DNA of 64,000 bases from Fretibacter rubidus (GTDB taxonomy: Bacteria; Pseudomonadota; Alphaproteobacteria; Caulobacterales; Maricaulaceae): contig NZ_CP163423.1 in the NCBI RefSeq assembly GCF_041429785.1, forward strand, positions 1,054,001 through 1,118,000. Reading direction: 5' to 3'. The translations under genes were made by a program, and so were the position numbers. Within the stretch, counting starts at the first letter, position 1. Each line of letters starts with the position of its first letter. Of the stretch, positions 45,188-55,012 are shown in pieces. A model generated the notes under the pieces. That model searched no databases. It saw only the letters and a program-made list of their open reading frames with translations, and was not told where the DNA came from.

Positions 45188-45634
45188 ATGATCCGACCCA
45201 TAATGCGTCACGCAACCTCGTCCGACTTGGACACACTCGTTGATATTGAAAATCGTGCCTTTACGGGCAACCGTCTGTCGCGTCGTTCGCTAAAGATGAT
45301 GATATTTAACCCGCGAGCTGTGATGTTGGTCTGTGACGTTGACCAGCATATCGTCGGTTACGGCCTAATCCTGCACCGCCAGACCGCGCAGGCCGCACGT
45401 TTATATTCGCTTGCTATTGACCCTAAATTTCAAGGTCGCGGCTTATCGCGGTCACTGCTTCTCACCTTAGAAACCCATACGGATAAAGTCGCTATCAGCC
45501 TAGAAGTGCGCGCTGATAATCAGGCCGCGATAGGACTTTATGATAGCTTGGACTATGTGAAACTGAAAACACGTAAAGCTTATTATGACGACGGTATAGA
45601 CGCCGTGGTGATGCGAAAGGCATTACATCAATGA
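45188..45634 (+). CDS. GNAT-family N-acetyltransferase
   Basis: 148 aa. Acetyl-CoA-binding motif A is LAIDPKFQGRGLSRSLL, with the typical ADNQAAIGLYDSLDYVKLKTRKAYY near the C-terminus, resembling RimI-type acetyltransferases. Its TGA overlaps the ATG of the next gene (ATGA), so it is made together with the RimK-like ligase. A role in modifying the same substrate as that ligase is inferred from this coupling. Confidence 0.88.
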   Translation: MIRPIMRHATSSDLDTLVDIENRAFTGNRLSRRSLKMMIFNPRAVMLVCDVDQHIVGYGLILHRQTAQAARLYSLAIDPKFQGRGLSRSLLLTLETHTDKVAISLEVRADNQAAIGLYDSLDYVKLKTRKAYYDDGIDAVVMRKALHQ

Positions 45635-47148
45635 CACACTCGTCCTTAGCCAGCAGCAAAGTACCCGCCTTAAAATGGATTATTATCAGCCCGCTGAAGC
45701 TGGACGTCATTGCGCCCGCCCTAGGCCGTATCTGTGTGAGCCCCGCGCAGTTTATTGCAGAGGATTTTGGACCTCATGCCCGCGTAAACCGCCGTACACG
45801 GGTGATAAACCTTAGCCATGATTACGGTTATCTCACCACGTCTTATTATTGCTCGCTTTTGGCAGATGCGCGCGGTGTGCGCTGCCTACCGACCGTATCC
45901 AGTGTTATTCATGCGACATGGAAGCGCCTTCATTCGGATAGTTTCGCGGCGTTGGAACTGGCACTCAATGAGGCTGATTGTGCGGCGGCAACAGTAGGGC
46001 GGGTTGAGATTGTTTCTTATTTCGGACGAGCGGATCATCCGGATTTACAAGGCTTTACGCGCAAAGTGTTTGACGCTTTCCGACTGCCTGCGATGAAAAT
46101 ATCGCTCGCTCATAAGAATGGACGCCTGCATATTCGCGATATTGATAGCGTGAGCCTCGCCCATATCGAAGCTGATAGTGCCGCCTTTAATGAGTCGCTA
46201 AATGAGTTTTCGGGCCATGCGTGGGGTGAGGATAACAACGCGCAAGTGGCACCAAAATATTGGCTTGCCATATTGTATGACCCGCAAGAGGTTTACCCGC
46301 CGTCTAATAAACGCGCCTTGCAAAATTTCATCCGTGTCGGTCGTAAAATGGGATTTTATGTTGAATTAATTACCAAGGCTAATATTGATTCTTTGCTTGA
46401 ATTTGACGCGCTATTTATTCGTGAAACCACGGCGGTCAATGATCATACTTACCGCTTTGCACAAAAGGCGGCGCGAGAAGATATGGTTGTTATTGATGAT
46501 CCACAGTCGATTTTACGCTGTTGCAACAAAGTTTATTTGCAAGAAATGTTGAAGAAACATAATATCCCAACGCCAGGCGCACAATTCCTTTATCGCCGTC
46601 AAAAAGCCATGCCACTTATTGATCCCGCAGGATTTCCAAAAGTCTTAAAAGTGCCAGATGGGTCATTTTCGCGGGGGGTTTATAAAGTAACATCCCAAGC
46701 GGATTTGGAAAGTCGCGCGGCGGAGATGTTCAAAAAATCAGAGATTATCTTGTTGCAGGATTTCGTCAAATCCGATTTTGATTGGCGCATCGTTGTCATT
46801 GGCGGCACCCCTCTTTTTGCTTGTAAATATTTTATGGCAAGGGGCCATTGGCAGATTTACAATCACGCCAGTTCAGCGGCAAACAAAGGCGATGCCGATA
46901 CGGGGGATGCGGTTTGTGTCCCAATAGCCGATGTTCCAGACTTTGTTATCGATACGGCCCTCAAAGCCTGTGCCGTCATTGGCGACGGGCTTTACGGCGC
47001 GGATATTAAAGAAATTGACGGACAGGCCGTGGTGATCGAGATTAACGATAACCCTAATATTGATGCGGGCGTCGAAGACCAAATCCTAAAAGACACGCTC
47101 TATCAAACGGTGCTAGAGCATTTCAAAACCCGCATCGATAGACGCTAA
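45631..47148 (+). CDS. RimK-like ATP-grasp ligase with RLAN-type N-terminal domain
   Basis: 505 aa. The first ~200 residues form an N-terminal domain like the RimK-like ATP-grasp N-terminal (RLAN) family (WIIISPLKLDVIAPALG, VINLSHDYGYLTTSYYCSLLADARG). The C-terminal ATP-grasp domain (~residues 295-495) contains KVYLQEMLKKHNIPTPG, KVPDGSFSRGVYKV, LQDFVKSDFDWRIVVIGG and the metal-binding VVIEINDNPNID. These enzymes join an amino acid or peptide to a carboxylate. Not RimK itself, which is shorter and lacks the RLAN part. Translationally coupled to the upstream GNAT. Substrate unknown. Confidence 0.88.
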   Translation: MTHSSLASSKVPALKWIIISPLKLDVIAPALGRICVSPAQFIAEDFGPHARVNRRTRVINLSHDYGYLTTSYYCSLLADARGVRCLPTVSSVIHATWKRLHSDSFAALELALNEADCAAATVGRVEIVSYFGRADHPDLQGFTRKVFDAFRLPAMKISLAHKNGRLHIRDIDSVSLAHIEADSAAFNESLNEFSGHAWGEDNNAQVAPKYWLAILYDPQEVYPPSNKRALQNFIRVGRKMGFYVELITKANIDSLLEFDALFIRETTAVNDHTYRFAQKAAREDMVVIDDPQSILRCCNKVYLQEMLKKHNIPTPGAQFLYRRQKAMPLIDPAGFPKVLKVPDGSFSRGVYKVTSQADLESRAAEMFKKSEIILLQDFVKSDFDWRIVVIGGTPLFACKYFMARGHWQIYNHASSAANKGDADTGDAVCVPIADVPDFVIDTALKACAVIGDGLYGADIKEIDGQAVVIEINDNPNIDAGVEDQILKDTLYQTVLEHFKTRIDRR

Positions 47149-47178
47149 AAACCGGTGCTATCGTGAGTAACCTCTACG

Positions 47179-47670
47179 CTATTTGATTTGCTCTTCGGGC
47201 AAATCAGGTTGCGGGTCGGCGGGGGCGTCAATGTGACGACCGGAATATTTAAACACGACAAATTCTAGCGGACTGTCATCGGCTGCGGTAATGCCGTGAT
47301 AATCCCATGCGCGCGCAAATAATATATCGCCCGTTTTAGCGGGGCGGTCTACCCCGTTCAGTGACCATGTCCCGCGTCCCGCAGTTACCATCAAATATTC
47401 TTCATCAGCGTGGCGGTGGGGATGGTGAATTTGCTCGCCCGCTTTAATCTTGGCGACCCCAACCAGAACGGGTTTTAGGACATGGGTGTCGTCGGTGAAA
47501 TAAGGATAGAATGTGCCCCAATCGGCGGCATCTGCGGCGGTCTCTGACTGGCTGATGATTTGCGAGGCAGCCGCACCGTTTTCTCCGCTTTTGCTCTCTG
47601 GCGTAGCTTGGACGCACGCGCCTAAAGCGGTTATTGATACCGCAATAAGGCTGGCTTTAAAAAGGGTCAT
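47179..47670 (-). CDS. Cupin-domain lipoprotein
   Basis: 163 aa from ATG 47670, one base after the Kazal gene stop. Lipobox LGAC (Cys19). A single cupin domain carries IHHPHRHADEEYLMVTAGRG (His/His/Glu metal set) and GDILFARAWDYHGITA (second motif His). It may be a metal-binding enzyme or a sensor anchored in the periplasm. It is the last gene of a DUF533-Kazal-cupin operon. Confidence 0.85.
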   Translation of the reverse strand: MTLFKASLIAVSITALGACVQATPESKSGENGAAASQIISQSETAADAADWGTFYPYFTDDTHVLKPVLVGVAKIKAGEQIHHPHRHADEEYLMVTAGRGTWSLNGVDRPAKTGDILFARAWDYHGITAADDSPLEFVVFKYSGRHIDAPADPQPDLPEEQIK

Positions 47671-47671
47671 T

Positions 47672-48028
47672 TCAGCATTCCCCTGCTGTGGCGGCGCTGA
47701 CCCCTTGGGCATTGGCGGCACATTCATTAGGATAGGTTTTTCCGTCACATCCACAAACGGGATTGTAATCCATAGTGCAAGCCTGGGGTATCACAGTGCA
47801 TGTGCCGGGCGCATCTGCCGCCCCGCAAAAATCACCAATGGACCGGCGGCAAAACTCATTCGGGCCAGAACAGGACGGGGCAGGGCCAGCGGTAAAGCCG
47901 CCGCAGCTTTGGCCAAGGGTAGTGCTAGGCGTGGGTTGCGGATAGGGCTGCGGGCCACCTCCGTCATAACGTGGTGCGCAAGCGCTGAGCATGAAGCCTG
48001 CGATAATTAGACTGAAGAGCGCGCGCAT
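47672..48028 (-). CDS. Kazal-type protease inhibitor lipoprotein
   Basis: 118 aa with lipobox LSAC (Cys17), a Pro-rich linker and a Cys-rich body. The end is a Kazal domain: ACTMDYNPVCGCDGKTYPNEC and AATAGEC with conserved Cys spacing; a first Cys-rich module (GQSCGGFTAGPAPSCSG, FCRRSIGDFCG) comes before it. Its ATG overlaps the stop of the DUF533 gene (TAATG). It likely protects against serine proteases at the cell surface or in the periplasm; the target is unknown. Confidence 0.85.
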   Translation of the reverse strand: MRALFSLIIAGFMLSACAPRYDGGGPQPYPQPTPSTTLGQSCGGFTAGPAPSCSGPNEFCRRSIGDFCGAADAPGTCTVIPQACTMDYNPVCGCDGKTYPNECAANAQGVSAATAGEC

Positions 48029-48738
48029 TAGCCTGTTCTCACATCCGTTTCAATTTTCGCGGCTAAATCTGGATCCATCCGAAGCGCCATAGCTAGCTTA
48101 TCAAGGTAATCGCGTTCTTTGGGGTTCAGGCCGTTAGCGATGCGGCAGGACACGGCGTAAATCTCGGCAGATTCTTGCTCGCTGCTGGCCATGGCCGCAA
48201 CGGCTTTGGGGTCGGCGGGACGGGCCAGTGCAGCCTCTAATGCAGCAACGGAACTGCCGTCATGGGCCTTAATCAGGGCCAGTTCTTCGTCATGGATTTC
48301 GCCGTCCGCCTTGGCGGCAGATATCATAGCGGCCAGCAAGACATCGGCGCGGGCATCCGCGCTTGGGCCTTTCAATAGACCAATAACCTCGTCGGCGCTT
48401 GTGGGCATTTTACCCGCTTTATGGGCTTTAAATGCCAGCAAGCCTAGTCCTGCAAGCCCGCCCATTGTGGCTAATTTGCGCCCAGAACGCGATGATAGCA
48501 AAAGGGCCAATGCGCCCGCAGCGGCACCTGCGCCAACACCTTTACGCAGCGCCTCGCGTGAGACTTCCGTATCCTCGACGCCCAATTTATCAACCAAAAT
48601 GTCCTCGCCCTTGGCGGCGATGTCTTTGCCTTTGGCGGTGAGTTCGGATGTGTGCTCTGCGCCTTGTTTGGCAAGGTCGCGACCTGCCTCTAGGATTTGA
48701 TTTAATAAATCTTGCGCTGTGATGTTTTGATTGCTCAT
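48028..48738 (-). CDS. DUF533 / TerB-like membrane protein
   Basis: 236 aa from ATG 48738 (GGAGAG upstream); an earlier in-frame start at 48798 is unlikely. An Ala/Gly-rich hydrophobic segment (about residues 65-105, GVGAGAAAGALALLLSS, GGLAGLGLLAFKAHKAG) is followed by a TerB-like acidic helical domain (LLAAMISAAKADGEIHDEEL). Resembles E. coli YebE. Function unknown. It is the first gene of the operon that continues with the Kazal and cupin lipoproteins; its promoter is shared with the divergent penicillin-acylase gene about 100 bases away. Confidence 0.8.
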   Translation of the reverse strand: MSNQNITAQDLLNQILEAGRDLAKQGAEHTSELTAKGKDIAAKGEDILVDKLGVEDTEVSREALRKGVGAGAAAGALALLLSSRSGRKLATMGGLAGLGLLAFKAHKAGKMPTSADEVIGLLKGPSADARADVLLAAMISAAKADGEIHDEELALIKAHDGSSVAALEAALARPADPKAVAAMASSEQESAEIYAVSCRIANGLNPKERDYLDKLAMALRMDPDLAAKIETDVRTG

Positions 48739-48837
48739 GATGCTCTCCACTTGTCCCCAATTGTATTTTCGCTTGAACGATAGCACAGACCCGCCCATGC
48801 TATAAGCGAAAATAAAGACGAAAGCTTTGGGGATATT

Positions 48838-50985
48838 ATGCGATTTGTAAAATGGGGTTTGGGACTGTTTGGCCTAGCGGTCATCATTGGTGCGATTTAT
48901 CTGAAAACGCCCAATATGCGCGATCATGACGTGGCAGAGATTAAACAAGCGGCGGCGAATTATGACGTACAGATTATCCGCGACGGCTACGGCGTGCCCC
49001 ACATCTACGGCAAAACAGACGCTGATGCGTCCTTCGGCCTAGCTTACGCCCAGGCAGAAGATGAATGGGCGGTCATGCAACAAGCCCTGATTGAAACGCG
49101 CGGAGAGGCGGCCCGTTACCACGGGAAAAGCTCTGCGCCTTTGGACTACTTAAATGATTTGTTCAAAGTCTATCATTTCGTCGAGACAAAATATGACAGC
49201 CATTTGAACGATGCTGTCAAAGCGGTTGCAACCGCCTATGCCGATGGGATTAATTTTTACGGCGTGAATAATCCTGACGATGTTTTGGATGATCTGCTGC
49301 CCATTACGGCGCAAGACGTGATTGCGGGCTTTACCTTTAGTACGCCGTTTTTCTACCGCATGGATGAAGATTTAAAGGCGCTGTTCACCGCAGAGGACCG
49401 CCCCGCCGTATCGCCGTGGGGACGGGACGCTTCACTCGGTACACTGACGCCTGCTGTGCGCGGATCGAATGCTTTCGCTGTTGCGCCCAAACGCTCTGAT
49501 GATGGTCATACAAGGCTGATAATCAATAGCCACCAACCGATGACGGGGCGATATGCCTGGTATGAAGCGCATATGATGTCGGGCGAAGGCCTAAATATCG
49601 CGGGGGCGAACTTTGCGGGTGTGCCTTATCTCGCGCAGGGTGTGACCCCCCATCACGGCTGGGGCCAGACGGTGAATAAGCCAGATTTGATTGATGTCTA
49701 TGCGTTGACAACTGACCGAGAGAAAAAGCCGCGCCAGTATAAAATTGATGGGCAGTGGAAGGATTTTGAACGCTCCACATCCAAATTCCGCGTGAAGCTT
49801 TGGGGGCCTTTCTCGCTCCCTGTGAACCGTGACGTTCTTTGGTCGGATCACGGCCCTGTCCTGTCGACCGAGACAGGCCATTACGCCATTCGCTTTGCTG
49901 GTCTGGGCGAGGTGGAGCAAATTGAGCAGTGGTATGCCATGGGCAAAGCCACAAGCTTTGAGCAGTGGAAAGCGGCGCTCGACCAAAATGCCTTGCTGTC
50001 ATTTAATATGATTTATGCTGATAAAAACGGCAATATCGGTGCCCTTTATAATGCTCGTATGCCAAAGCGTATCGAAGGCCCCGATTGGGGCAGTGTTTTG
50101 CCAGGCGATCGATCAGAGTTGATTTGGACAGAAACAATGCCCGTCAGCGCTCTACCACAAAAATACAATCCTGAATCTGGATGGTTATTTTCAGCCAATC
50201 ACGATCCGTTTTACATGAGTGAACCGGGCAGTACGCCAAACCGTGCAGATTTCTCAGACACATTTGGTGTTCCAACTCGCATGACCAATCGCGGGCTTCG
50301 GGGGTTGGAGCTATTATCAGAAGACCCGTCCATCACGCGTGATGACCTCCTGTCTTACCGTGCGGATAGTATTTATTCGGAAAACTCAACACTGCGGAGC
50401 ATGGTTGCTGACTTGCTGGCGGCGGATTTAGACGGGCCTTATATTGATGAGGCAAAAGCGGTTCTATCCAATTGGGACGGCGGCACAGACATCGGCAATC
50501 GCGGCGCGGCGCTGGCTGTCCTGACAGGAGTGCAAGCTTTGGGTAGTCAATATATTGAAACGCTGATGCCGCCAGAAAAGGCACTAGCCAGTACTATTGA
50601 TTTGCTGATGAGTACGCACGGGCGGCTAGATCCCGAATGGGGAGAGGTCAACCGCATCATACGCGGTGATGTGAATATGGCATTGGACGGCGCGCCCGAT
50701 GTCTTGCGGGCGATTTACGGTGACCCGGCGGATGTGGCGGATGACGGCATGATGAACGCGCTTGCTGGCGACACACACATCATGGTTGCCGATTGGGCCC
50801 CTGATGGGACGCTGCGGCTTGATAGCGTGCACCAATACGGCGCGGCCACACTGGACGAGACATCACCGCATTATAACGACCAAGTCGGGCTATTCGCGCG
50901 CGGCGCGTATAAGCCTATGCCGATGTCGTGGGAAGCCGTGCAAGAGATTGCAAAAGAGACCTACCGCCCCGGATCTCGGCGGTAA
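48838..50985 (+). CDS. Penicillin-acylase family Ntn-hydrolase
   Basis: 715 aa with an N-terminal membrane/signal segment (residues 4-22), so exported or anchored. Family order: alpha-chain motif IIRDGYGVPHIYGKT, FGLAYAQAEDEW, spacer, then the autocleavage site with nucleophile S210 in RGSNAFAVAPKRS, and HMMSGEGLNIAGANFAGVPYLAQGVTPHHGWGQT. Members cleave amides such as penicillins or acyl-homoserine lactones; which one cannot be told. The full length and intact nucleophile argue for activity. Confidence 0.9.
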   Translation: MRFVKWGLGLFGLAVIIGAIYLKTPNMRDHDVAEIKQAAANYDVQIIRDGYGVPHIYGKTDADASFGLAYAQAEDEWAVMQQALIETRGEAARYHGKSSAPLDYLNDLFKVYHFVETKYDSHLNDAVKAVATAYADGINFYGVNNPDDVLDDLLPITAQDVIAGFTFSTPFFYRMDEDLKALFTAEDRPAVSPWGRDASLGTLTPAVRGSNAFAVAPKRSDDGHTRLIINSHQPMTGRYAWYEAHMMSGEGLNIAGANFAGVPYLAQGVTPHHGWGQTVNKPDLIDVYALTTDREKKPRQYKIDGQWKDFERSTSKFRVKLWGPFSLPVNRDVLWSDHGPVLSTETGHYAIRFAGLGEVEQIEQWYAMGKATSFEQWKAALDQNALLSFNMIYADKNGNIGALYNARMPKRIEGPDWGSVLPGDRSELIWTETMPVSALPQKYNPESGWLFSANHDPFYMSEPGSTPNRADFSDTFGVPTRMTNRGLRGLELLSEDPSITRDDLLSYRADSIYSENSTLRSMVADLLAADLDGPYIDEAKAVLSNWDGGTDIGNRGAALAVLTGVQALGSQYIETLMPPEKALASTIDLLMSTHGRLDPEWGEVNRIIRGDVNMALDGAPDVLRAIYGDPADVADDGMMNALAGDTHIMVADWAPDGTLRLDSVHQYGAATLDETSPHYNDQVGLFARGAYKPMPMSWEAVQEIAKETYRPGSRR

Positions 50986-51007
50986 GAGCGCGCGCACAAG
51001 AGAGGGG

Positions 51008-51925
51008 CTATTGCGCTTCTATCGCGCGGCGCGAGGAGATGAGGTCGGCGTGGATACCTTGTAACTGACGGCGCATATTGCGGTCATTGGCATCGACGCC
51101 TTGTAATAATTTTTCGACGTCACCAATGGCCTTATCCAAGCGTTTGGCGGCGCGGTACATTTGCGGGGATAAGGCCGCATGGTCAATCTCGCTATGGCTA
51201 TCCATCATCGCGCTTTCGCAATAGCTGACGGATAGGCCCATCGGCAAGATTGTGTTGGCATTCCCGCAAGCGACATCGAGTTGGGCTTGTTTTAACCCTT
51301 GCACCATAGACAAATCCGCATTGGAAATATCTGCGCCCACCATAGAGGCGTCCAGCACGACGGCATTGCCAAATTTTACGCCGTGAAAGACAGCATCGTC
51401 CAGATTTGCACCGTGTAAGTTCATATGGTCAAAGCGCGCATTATGAAATTGTGATCCGGTAAAGTTCACACTCGACCCATTGGCACTGGTCAGGTCGGCG
51501 TCGGTGAAGTCACTATCAAGGAAGGTTGCGCGGGAGAGGTCAGCACGGCGTAAATCAGATTTCGTCAGGTTTGACCCTGTTAGATTGGCTTCTGATAATG
51601 TCGCGTCGCGAAATGACGCTTCGGCCATATTCACATTTGTGCCTTCGACGCGGGCCAAAAACGCGCGGTGAAACTGCGTGCCTGAGAGGTTGGAGCGGTC
51701 AAATTTTCCGCCGCTTAGATTGGCATTATTAAATTGCGACCCAGCAAAATTGCTATCGCGCAGCGTCATACCCGGCATAGTTTGCCCTGACAGGTTACAG
51801 CTGGGGCAAGAGCCAGAGGACGTATGTAACCGCGCATCAACGCGGATTTGCGCGCTCGCGGCCTGGCTAAGGCCCATAATCGCAAGGCTAACAACAGCCG
51901 CAGAAGATAAAAATATCGGTCTCAC
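51008..51925 (-). CDS. Exported pentapeptide-repeat protein
   Basis: 305 aa, GTG start at 51925 (no nearby better start). Signal peptide with cleavage after ASA near residue 25. Residues ~40-210 form about thirty A(D/N)Lxx-type pentapeptide repeats (SGTQFHRAFLARVEGTNVN, ADLSRATFLDSDFTDADL), expected to fold as a right-handed quadrilateral beta-helix. The final ~70 residues are helical (RAAKRLDKAIGDVEKLLQG). Function unknown. It converges on the penicillin-acylase gene. Confidence 0.88.
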   Translation of the reverse strand: MRPIFLSSAAVVSLAIMGLSQAASAQIRVDARLHTSSGSCPSCNLSGQTMPGMTLRDSNFAGSQFNNANLSGGKFDRSNLSGTQFHRAFLARVEGTNVNMAEASFRDATLSEANLTGSNLTKSDLRRADLSRATFLDSDFTDADLTSANGSSVNFTGSQFHNARFDHMNLHGANLDDAVFHGVKFGNAVVLDASMVGADISNADLSMVQGLKQAQLDVACGNANTILPMGLSVSYCESAMMDSHSEIDHAALSPQMYRAAKRLDKAIGDVEKLLQGVDANDRNMRRQLQGIHADLISSRRAIEAQ

Positions 51926-52003
51926 GATGCGCGTTATACACGCAAATTTGGCCCGTGTTTAACTAAAATAATGGTAATATACAGCGCCAAATGTAGGGGC
52001 GAG

Positions 52004-54709
52004 CTAAGAGCATCCCGTCGTCGAGCCGCAGGTCTCACAGCGCTGACAGGTGCCGACTTGCACCATCGTCTGATGACCGCAATCTATGCATTTCTGCGAC
52101 GTAAATTCTGCATTAGCGGGTAAGGGCGGTCGCGGGTCATCGGGGCGTTTGGGACTAAATTCGCGGTCGACCGCATCGATGGATTTCGCCAAGATATCAA
52201 TGTCGTCCGCGCCGTCTTGGGTATAAATTGGCTCATGCTCAAAGATGGCGTCAAAATCATCGCCGCTTAACGGTTGGGAGAGCTTAGAGCCGTCGCGGTA
52301 TATGGCGACCGCTTTCAGCCCTAAGTGATAAGCCTTTAGGTAACTGCGCGCGACATCATCAATGGTGGCGGTTTTGGGCATATTCACCGTCTTTGAAATC
52401 GCGCCAGAGATAAAGGGCTGCACGGCGGCCATCATCAATAAATGCGCATCGGGCGACAGGCTACGTGTGGCGTGTTTGCCGCAAGGTGTGGCGCAATCAA
52501 AGACGGCTAGATGTTCGGCCTTGATATAGGGGGCAAGTTCTATGCCGCCCAAACCGTCAATATGGCTGATAATGGCGTCTTGGCGCTCCTCCGCATAGCC
52601 TAGCTTTTGCAGCGCAACGGGTACAGATTGATTGACGATCTTAAAATGCCCGCCGCCCGCGAGCTTTTTATATTTCACAAGCGCAAAGTCAGGCTCAACC
52701 CCTGTTGTATCGCAATCCATAACGAGACCAATGGTTCCTGTCGGTGCAATGACGCTGATTTGGGCGTTACGATAGCCGTATTTGCGGCCATAGGTGAGCG
52801 CGTGATTCCAAGCGTTTCTGGCGTCATCTATCAGGCCGTCATACCCGTCCGGTAGGGCCGTGTCTGATAAGGCGATGGGCAGGATAGACAAGCCGTCATA
52901 ATCGGCCCTATCCGTTTTGCCCAAGGCGGCGGCATGGTGATTTTTCATCACCCGCATGACGGCTGATTTATTGTGCTTATACCGCGCAAAAGCCCCCAGT
53001 TCCTTGGCCATATCCGCCGATGTTGCGTATCCTACACCCGATAAGAGTGCCGTGATCGCCGCCGCAATATTGCGCCCCGCGTCACTATCATATGGCACAG
53101 CGCTGCGCATGAGCAATCCGCCAAGATTGGCATAGCCCAGCCCCAATGTTCGATAATCATAGGACCGCTGCGCAATCGCCTTTGACGGGAACTGCGCCAT
53201 CATCACAGATATTTCCAGCGCAATGGTCCACAGACGCGCGGCCTGTTTAAAGGCGTCGATGTCAAAGCCCCCATCATCACCCAAGAATGTCACTAGATTT
53301 AGCGACGCCAGATTACACGCCGTATCATCCAGAAACATATATTCAGAACAGGGGTTAGAGCCGACAATATCGCCGTCTCGCGCGCATGTGTTCCAATCAT
53401 TTATCGTATCGTGAAATTGCAGCCCTGGATCGGCGCAGGCCCAAGCGGCTTTGCTAATACGGCCCCATAAGTCCCGCGCCTTGACGGATTTTACCACCGC
53501 CCCATCTGTGCGGCGCAGCAAATCCCACGTTGCGTCTTTCTCAACGGCGTCCATAAAGGCGTTTGTCACACGCACGGAATTATTGGCGTTTTGTCCGCTG
53601 ACAGTGGCGTAAGCTTCGCTGTCCCAATCCACGGTCAACTCAGATATATCAATCGATGTGTAGCCTTGGTGCTTTAACGACAAAGCCCGCGCGATCAGGC
53701 CGTCGGCAATACCGTCATGGCGTGCAGCCTCGATCAGCTCTTGAACCGCTTCCGCCTCTTCAGTTTTCATTATGGCATCAAGCGCGCGTTTGATGACCCG
53801 CGTCCCAGCGACAAGGGCGGCGACTTTGGTTTCCTCGCCTGATTTCCAATTGATAAAGGCATCAATTTCGGGATGGTCAATATCAACAATGACCATTTTC
53901 GCCGCGCGCCGCGTCGTGCCGCCTGATTTAATTGCGCCCGCCGATGTGTCGCCCACTTTCAAAAAGCTCATTAAGCCTGATGACTGCCCGCCGCCTGATA
54001 ATGGCTCGCCGACGGCGCGAATGGCTGATACGTTCGAGCCCGTACCAGAGCCGTATTTAAACAAACGCGCTTCACGCAGCCATAAATCCATAATCCCGTC
54101 AGCACCCAGTAGGTCGTCTTTGACCGATTGGATAAAACAAGCATGGGGCTGGGGGTGTTCATAAGCCGATGTGGAGGCGTGGGCTTTGCCAGAGCGGTAA
54201 TCGATATAATAATGCCCGTCTGCCTCACCAGATAGGCCGTAAGCCCAGTGCAGCCCCGTGTTAAACCACTGCGGACTATTGGGGGCCGCCATTTGATTGA
54301 CCAGCATATAGCGCATTTCATCATAAAAGGCGCGGGCGTCAGACTCGGTGTTGAAATATCCGCCCTTCCAGCCCCAATACGTCCAGCATCCAGATAATCT
54401 GTCAAACACTTGGCGCGCGTCGCTTTCGCCGCCAAAGCTTGCGTTCTGCGTCGCCTCGCGCCGTTGGAGCCAGGTCGGGACGTCGGGGTCTGGTACTGCC
54501 ACAGTTTCGCTCGGCACGCCTGCACGGCGGAAATATTTCTGCGCCAGTATATCACAGGCCATTTGCGACCAGGCCTCTGGGGCTATGAAGTCCGCCGTTT
54601 TAGACACCAATTCACCCGAGGCATGGCGCAGCTCTGATGACGCCGTTTTGAACGTGATACCGTCATAAGGCGACGTGCCAGCGGTGGTGAAATGTCGCGC
54701 AATTTGCAT
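52004..54709 (-). CDS. nrdJ: Adenosylcobalamin-dependent ribonucleotide reductase (class II), short form
   Basis: 901 aa enzyme that reduces ribonucleotides with adenosylcobalamin. Motifs: [13 protein letters not shown] at the N-terminus, [32 protein letters not shown], the active-site loop [19 protein letters not shown], and [21 protein letters not shown]. The C-terminus has the redox CxxC set ([21 protein letters not shown]). Alphaproteobacterial NrdJ is usually ~1200 aa with a TSCPD domain before that tail; here the core leads into the tail through only ~65 residues, so that domain is absent. No cobalamin riboswitch is seen in the short leader. Confidence 0.92.
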   Translation of the reverse strand: MQIARHFTTAGTSPYDGITFKTASSELRHASGELVSKTADFIAPEAWSQMACDILAQKYFRRAGVPSETVAVPDPDVPTWLQRREATQNASFGGESDARQVFDRLSGCWTYWGWKGGYFNTESDARAFYDEMRYMLVNQMAAPNSPQWFNTGLHWAYGLSGEADGHYYIDYRSGKAHASTSAYEHPQPHACFIQSVKDDLLGADGIMDLWLREARLFKYGSGTGSNVSAIRAVGEPLSGGGQSSGLMSFLKVGDTSAGAIKSGGTTRRAAKMVIVDIDHPEIDAFINWKSGEETKVAALVAGTRVIKRALDAIMKTEEAEAVQELIEAARHDGIADGLIARALSLKHQGYTSIDISELTVDWDSEAYATVSGQNANNSVRVTNAFMDAVEKDATWDLLRRTDGAVVKSVKARDLWGRISKAAWACADPGLQFHDTINDWNTCARDGDIVGSNPCSEYMFLDDTACNLASLNLVTFLGDDGGFDIDAFKQAARLWTIALEISVMMAQFPSKAIAQRSYDYRTLGLGYANLGGLLMRSAVPYDSDAGRNIAAAITALLSGVGYATSADMAKELGAFARYKHNKSAVMRVMKNHHAAALGKTDRADYDGLSILPIALSDTALPDGYDGLIDDARNAWNHALTYGRKYGYRNAQISVIAPTGTIGLVMDCDTTGVEPDFALVKYKKLAGGGHFKIVNQSVPVALQKLGYAEERQDAIISHIDGLGGIELAPYIKAEHLAVFDCATPCGKHATRSLSPDAHLLMMAAVQPFISGAISKTVNMPKTATIDDVARSYLKAYHLGLKAVAIYRDGSKLSQPLSGDDFDAIFEHEPIYTQDGADDIDILAKSIDAVDREFSPKRPDDPRPPLPANAEFTSQKCIDCGHQTMVQVGTCQRCETCGSTTGCS

Positions 54710-54772
54710 AGGCTAGATGTAGGGATGCGGGGGCAGAGGTGCAAGCTGGGAGCGGGGCCTTCAATCCGTCTC

Positions 54773-54900
54773 GTCATTGCGCCGCCCTAAAAAATTGCCC
54801 GAAATCTAGGTCGTGAATTTTAGGCACATGTTAGATTCGCACATTGCCGCACCGTCACCGCATGGTTTCCGGGTGTCCCTTCGGGCCACGTCGGAATGAC
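54773..54900 (+). repeat. MITE-like element, copy 1
   Basis: 128 bases starting GTCATTGC and ending GTCGGAATGAC, so ends are short inverted repeats (GTCATT/AATGAC). Related over its whole length to the copy at 55013; the most conserved inner block is ATTGCCGCACCGTCAC, followed by CATG and GGGCCACGTCGG. Confidence 0.7.
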
Positions 54901-55012
54901 AGATTACTGATTGTCGAGGGGACGCAGAAACGTCCCTTTACCCATTAATGAACTGATCACATAACAAAGCTTACTGTGCTGCTAGCTGGGCGGCAGGTTT
55001 TCAATTTTTCAC

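Noticed and set aside
45188-47148. Calling the GNAT and ATP-grasp genes rimI and rimK
   Set aside because: The ligase has an extra ~200-residue RLAN-type N-terminal domain and is much longer than RimK, and the GNAT match to RimI is only general.
54710-54772. A cobalamin riboswitch ahead of nrdJ
   Set aside because: The leader is too short and I cannot see a B12-box-like sequence.
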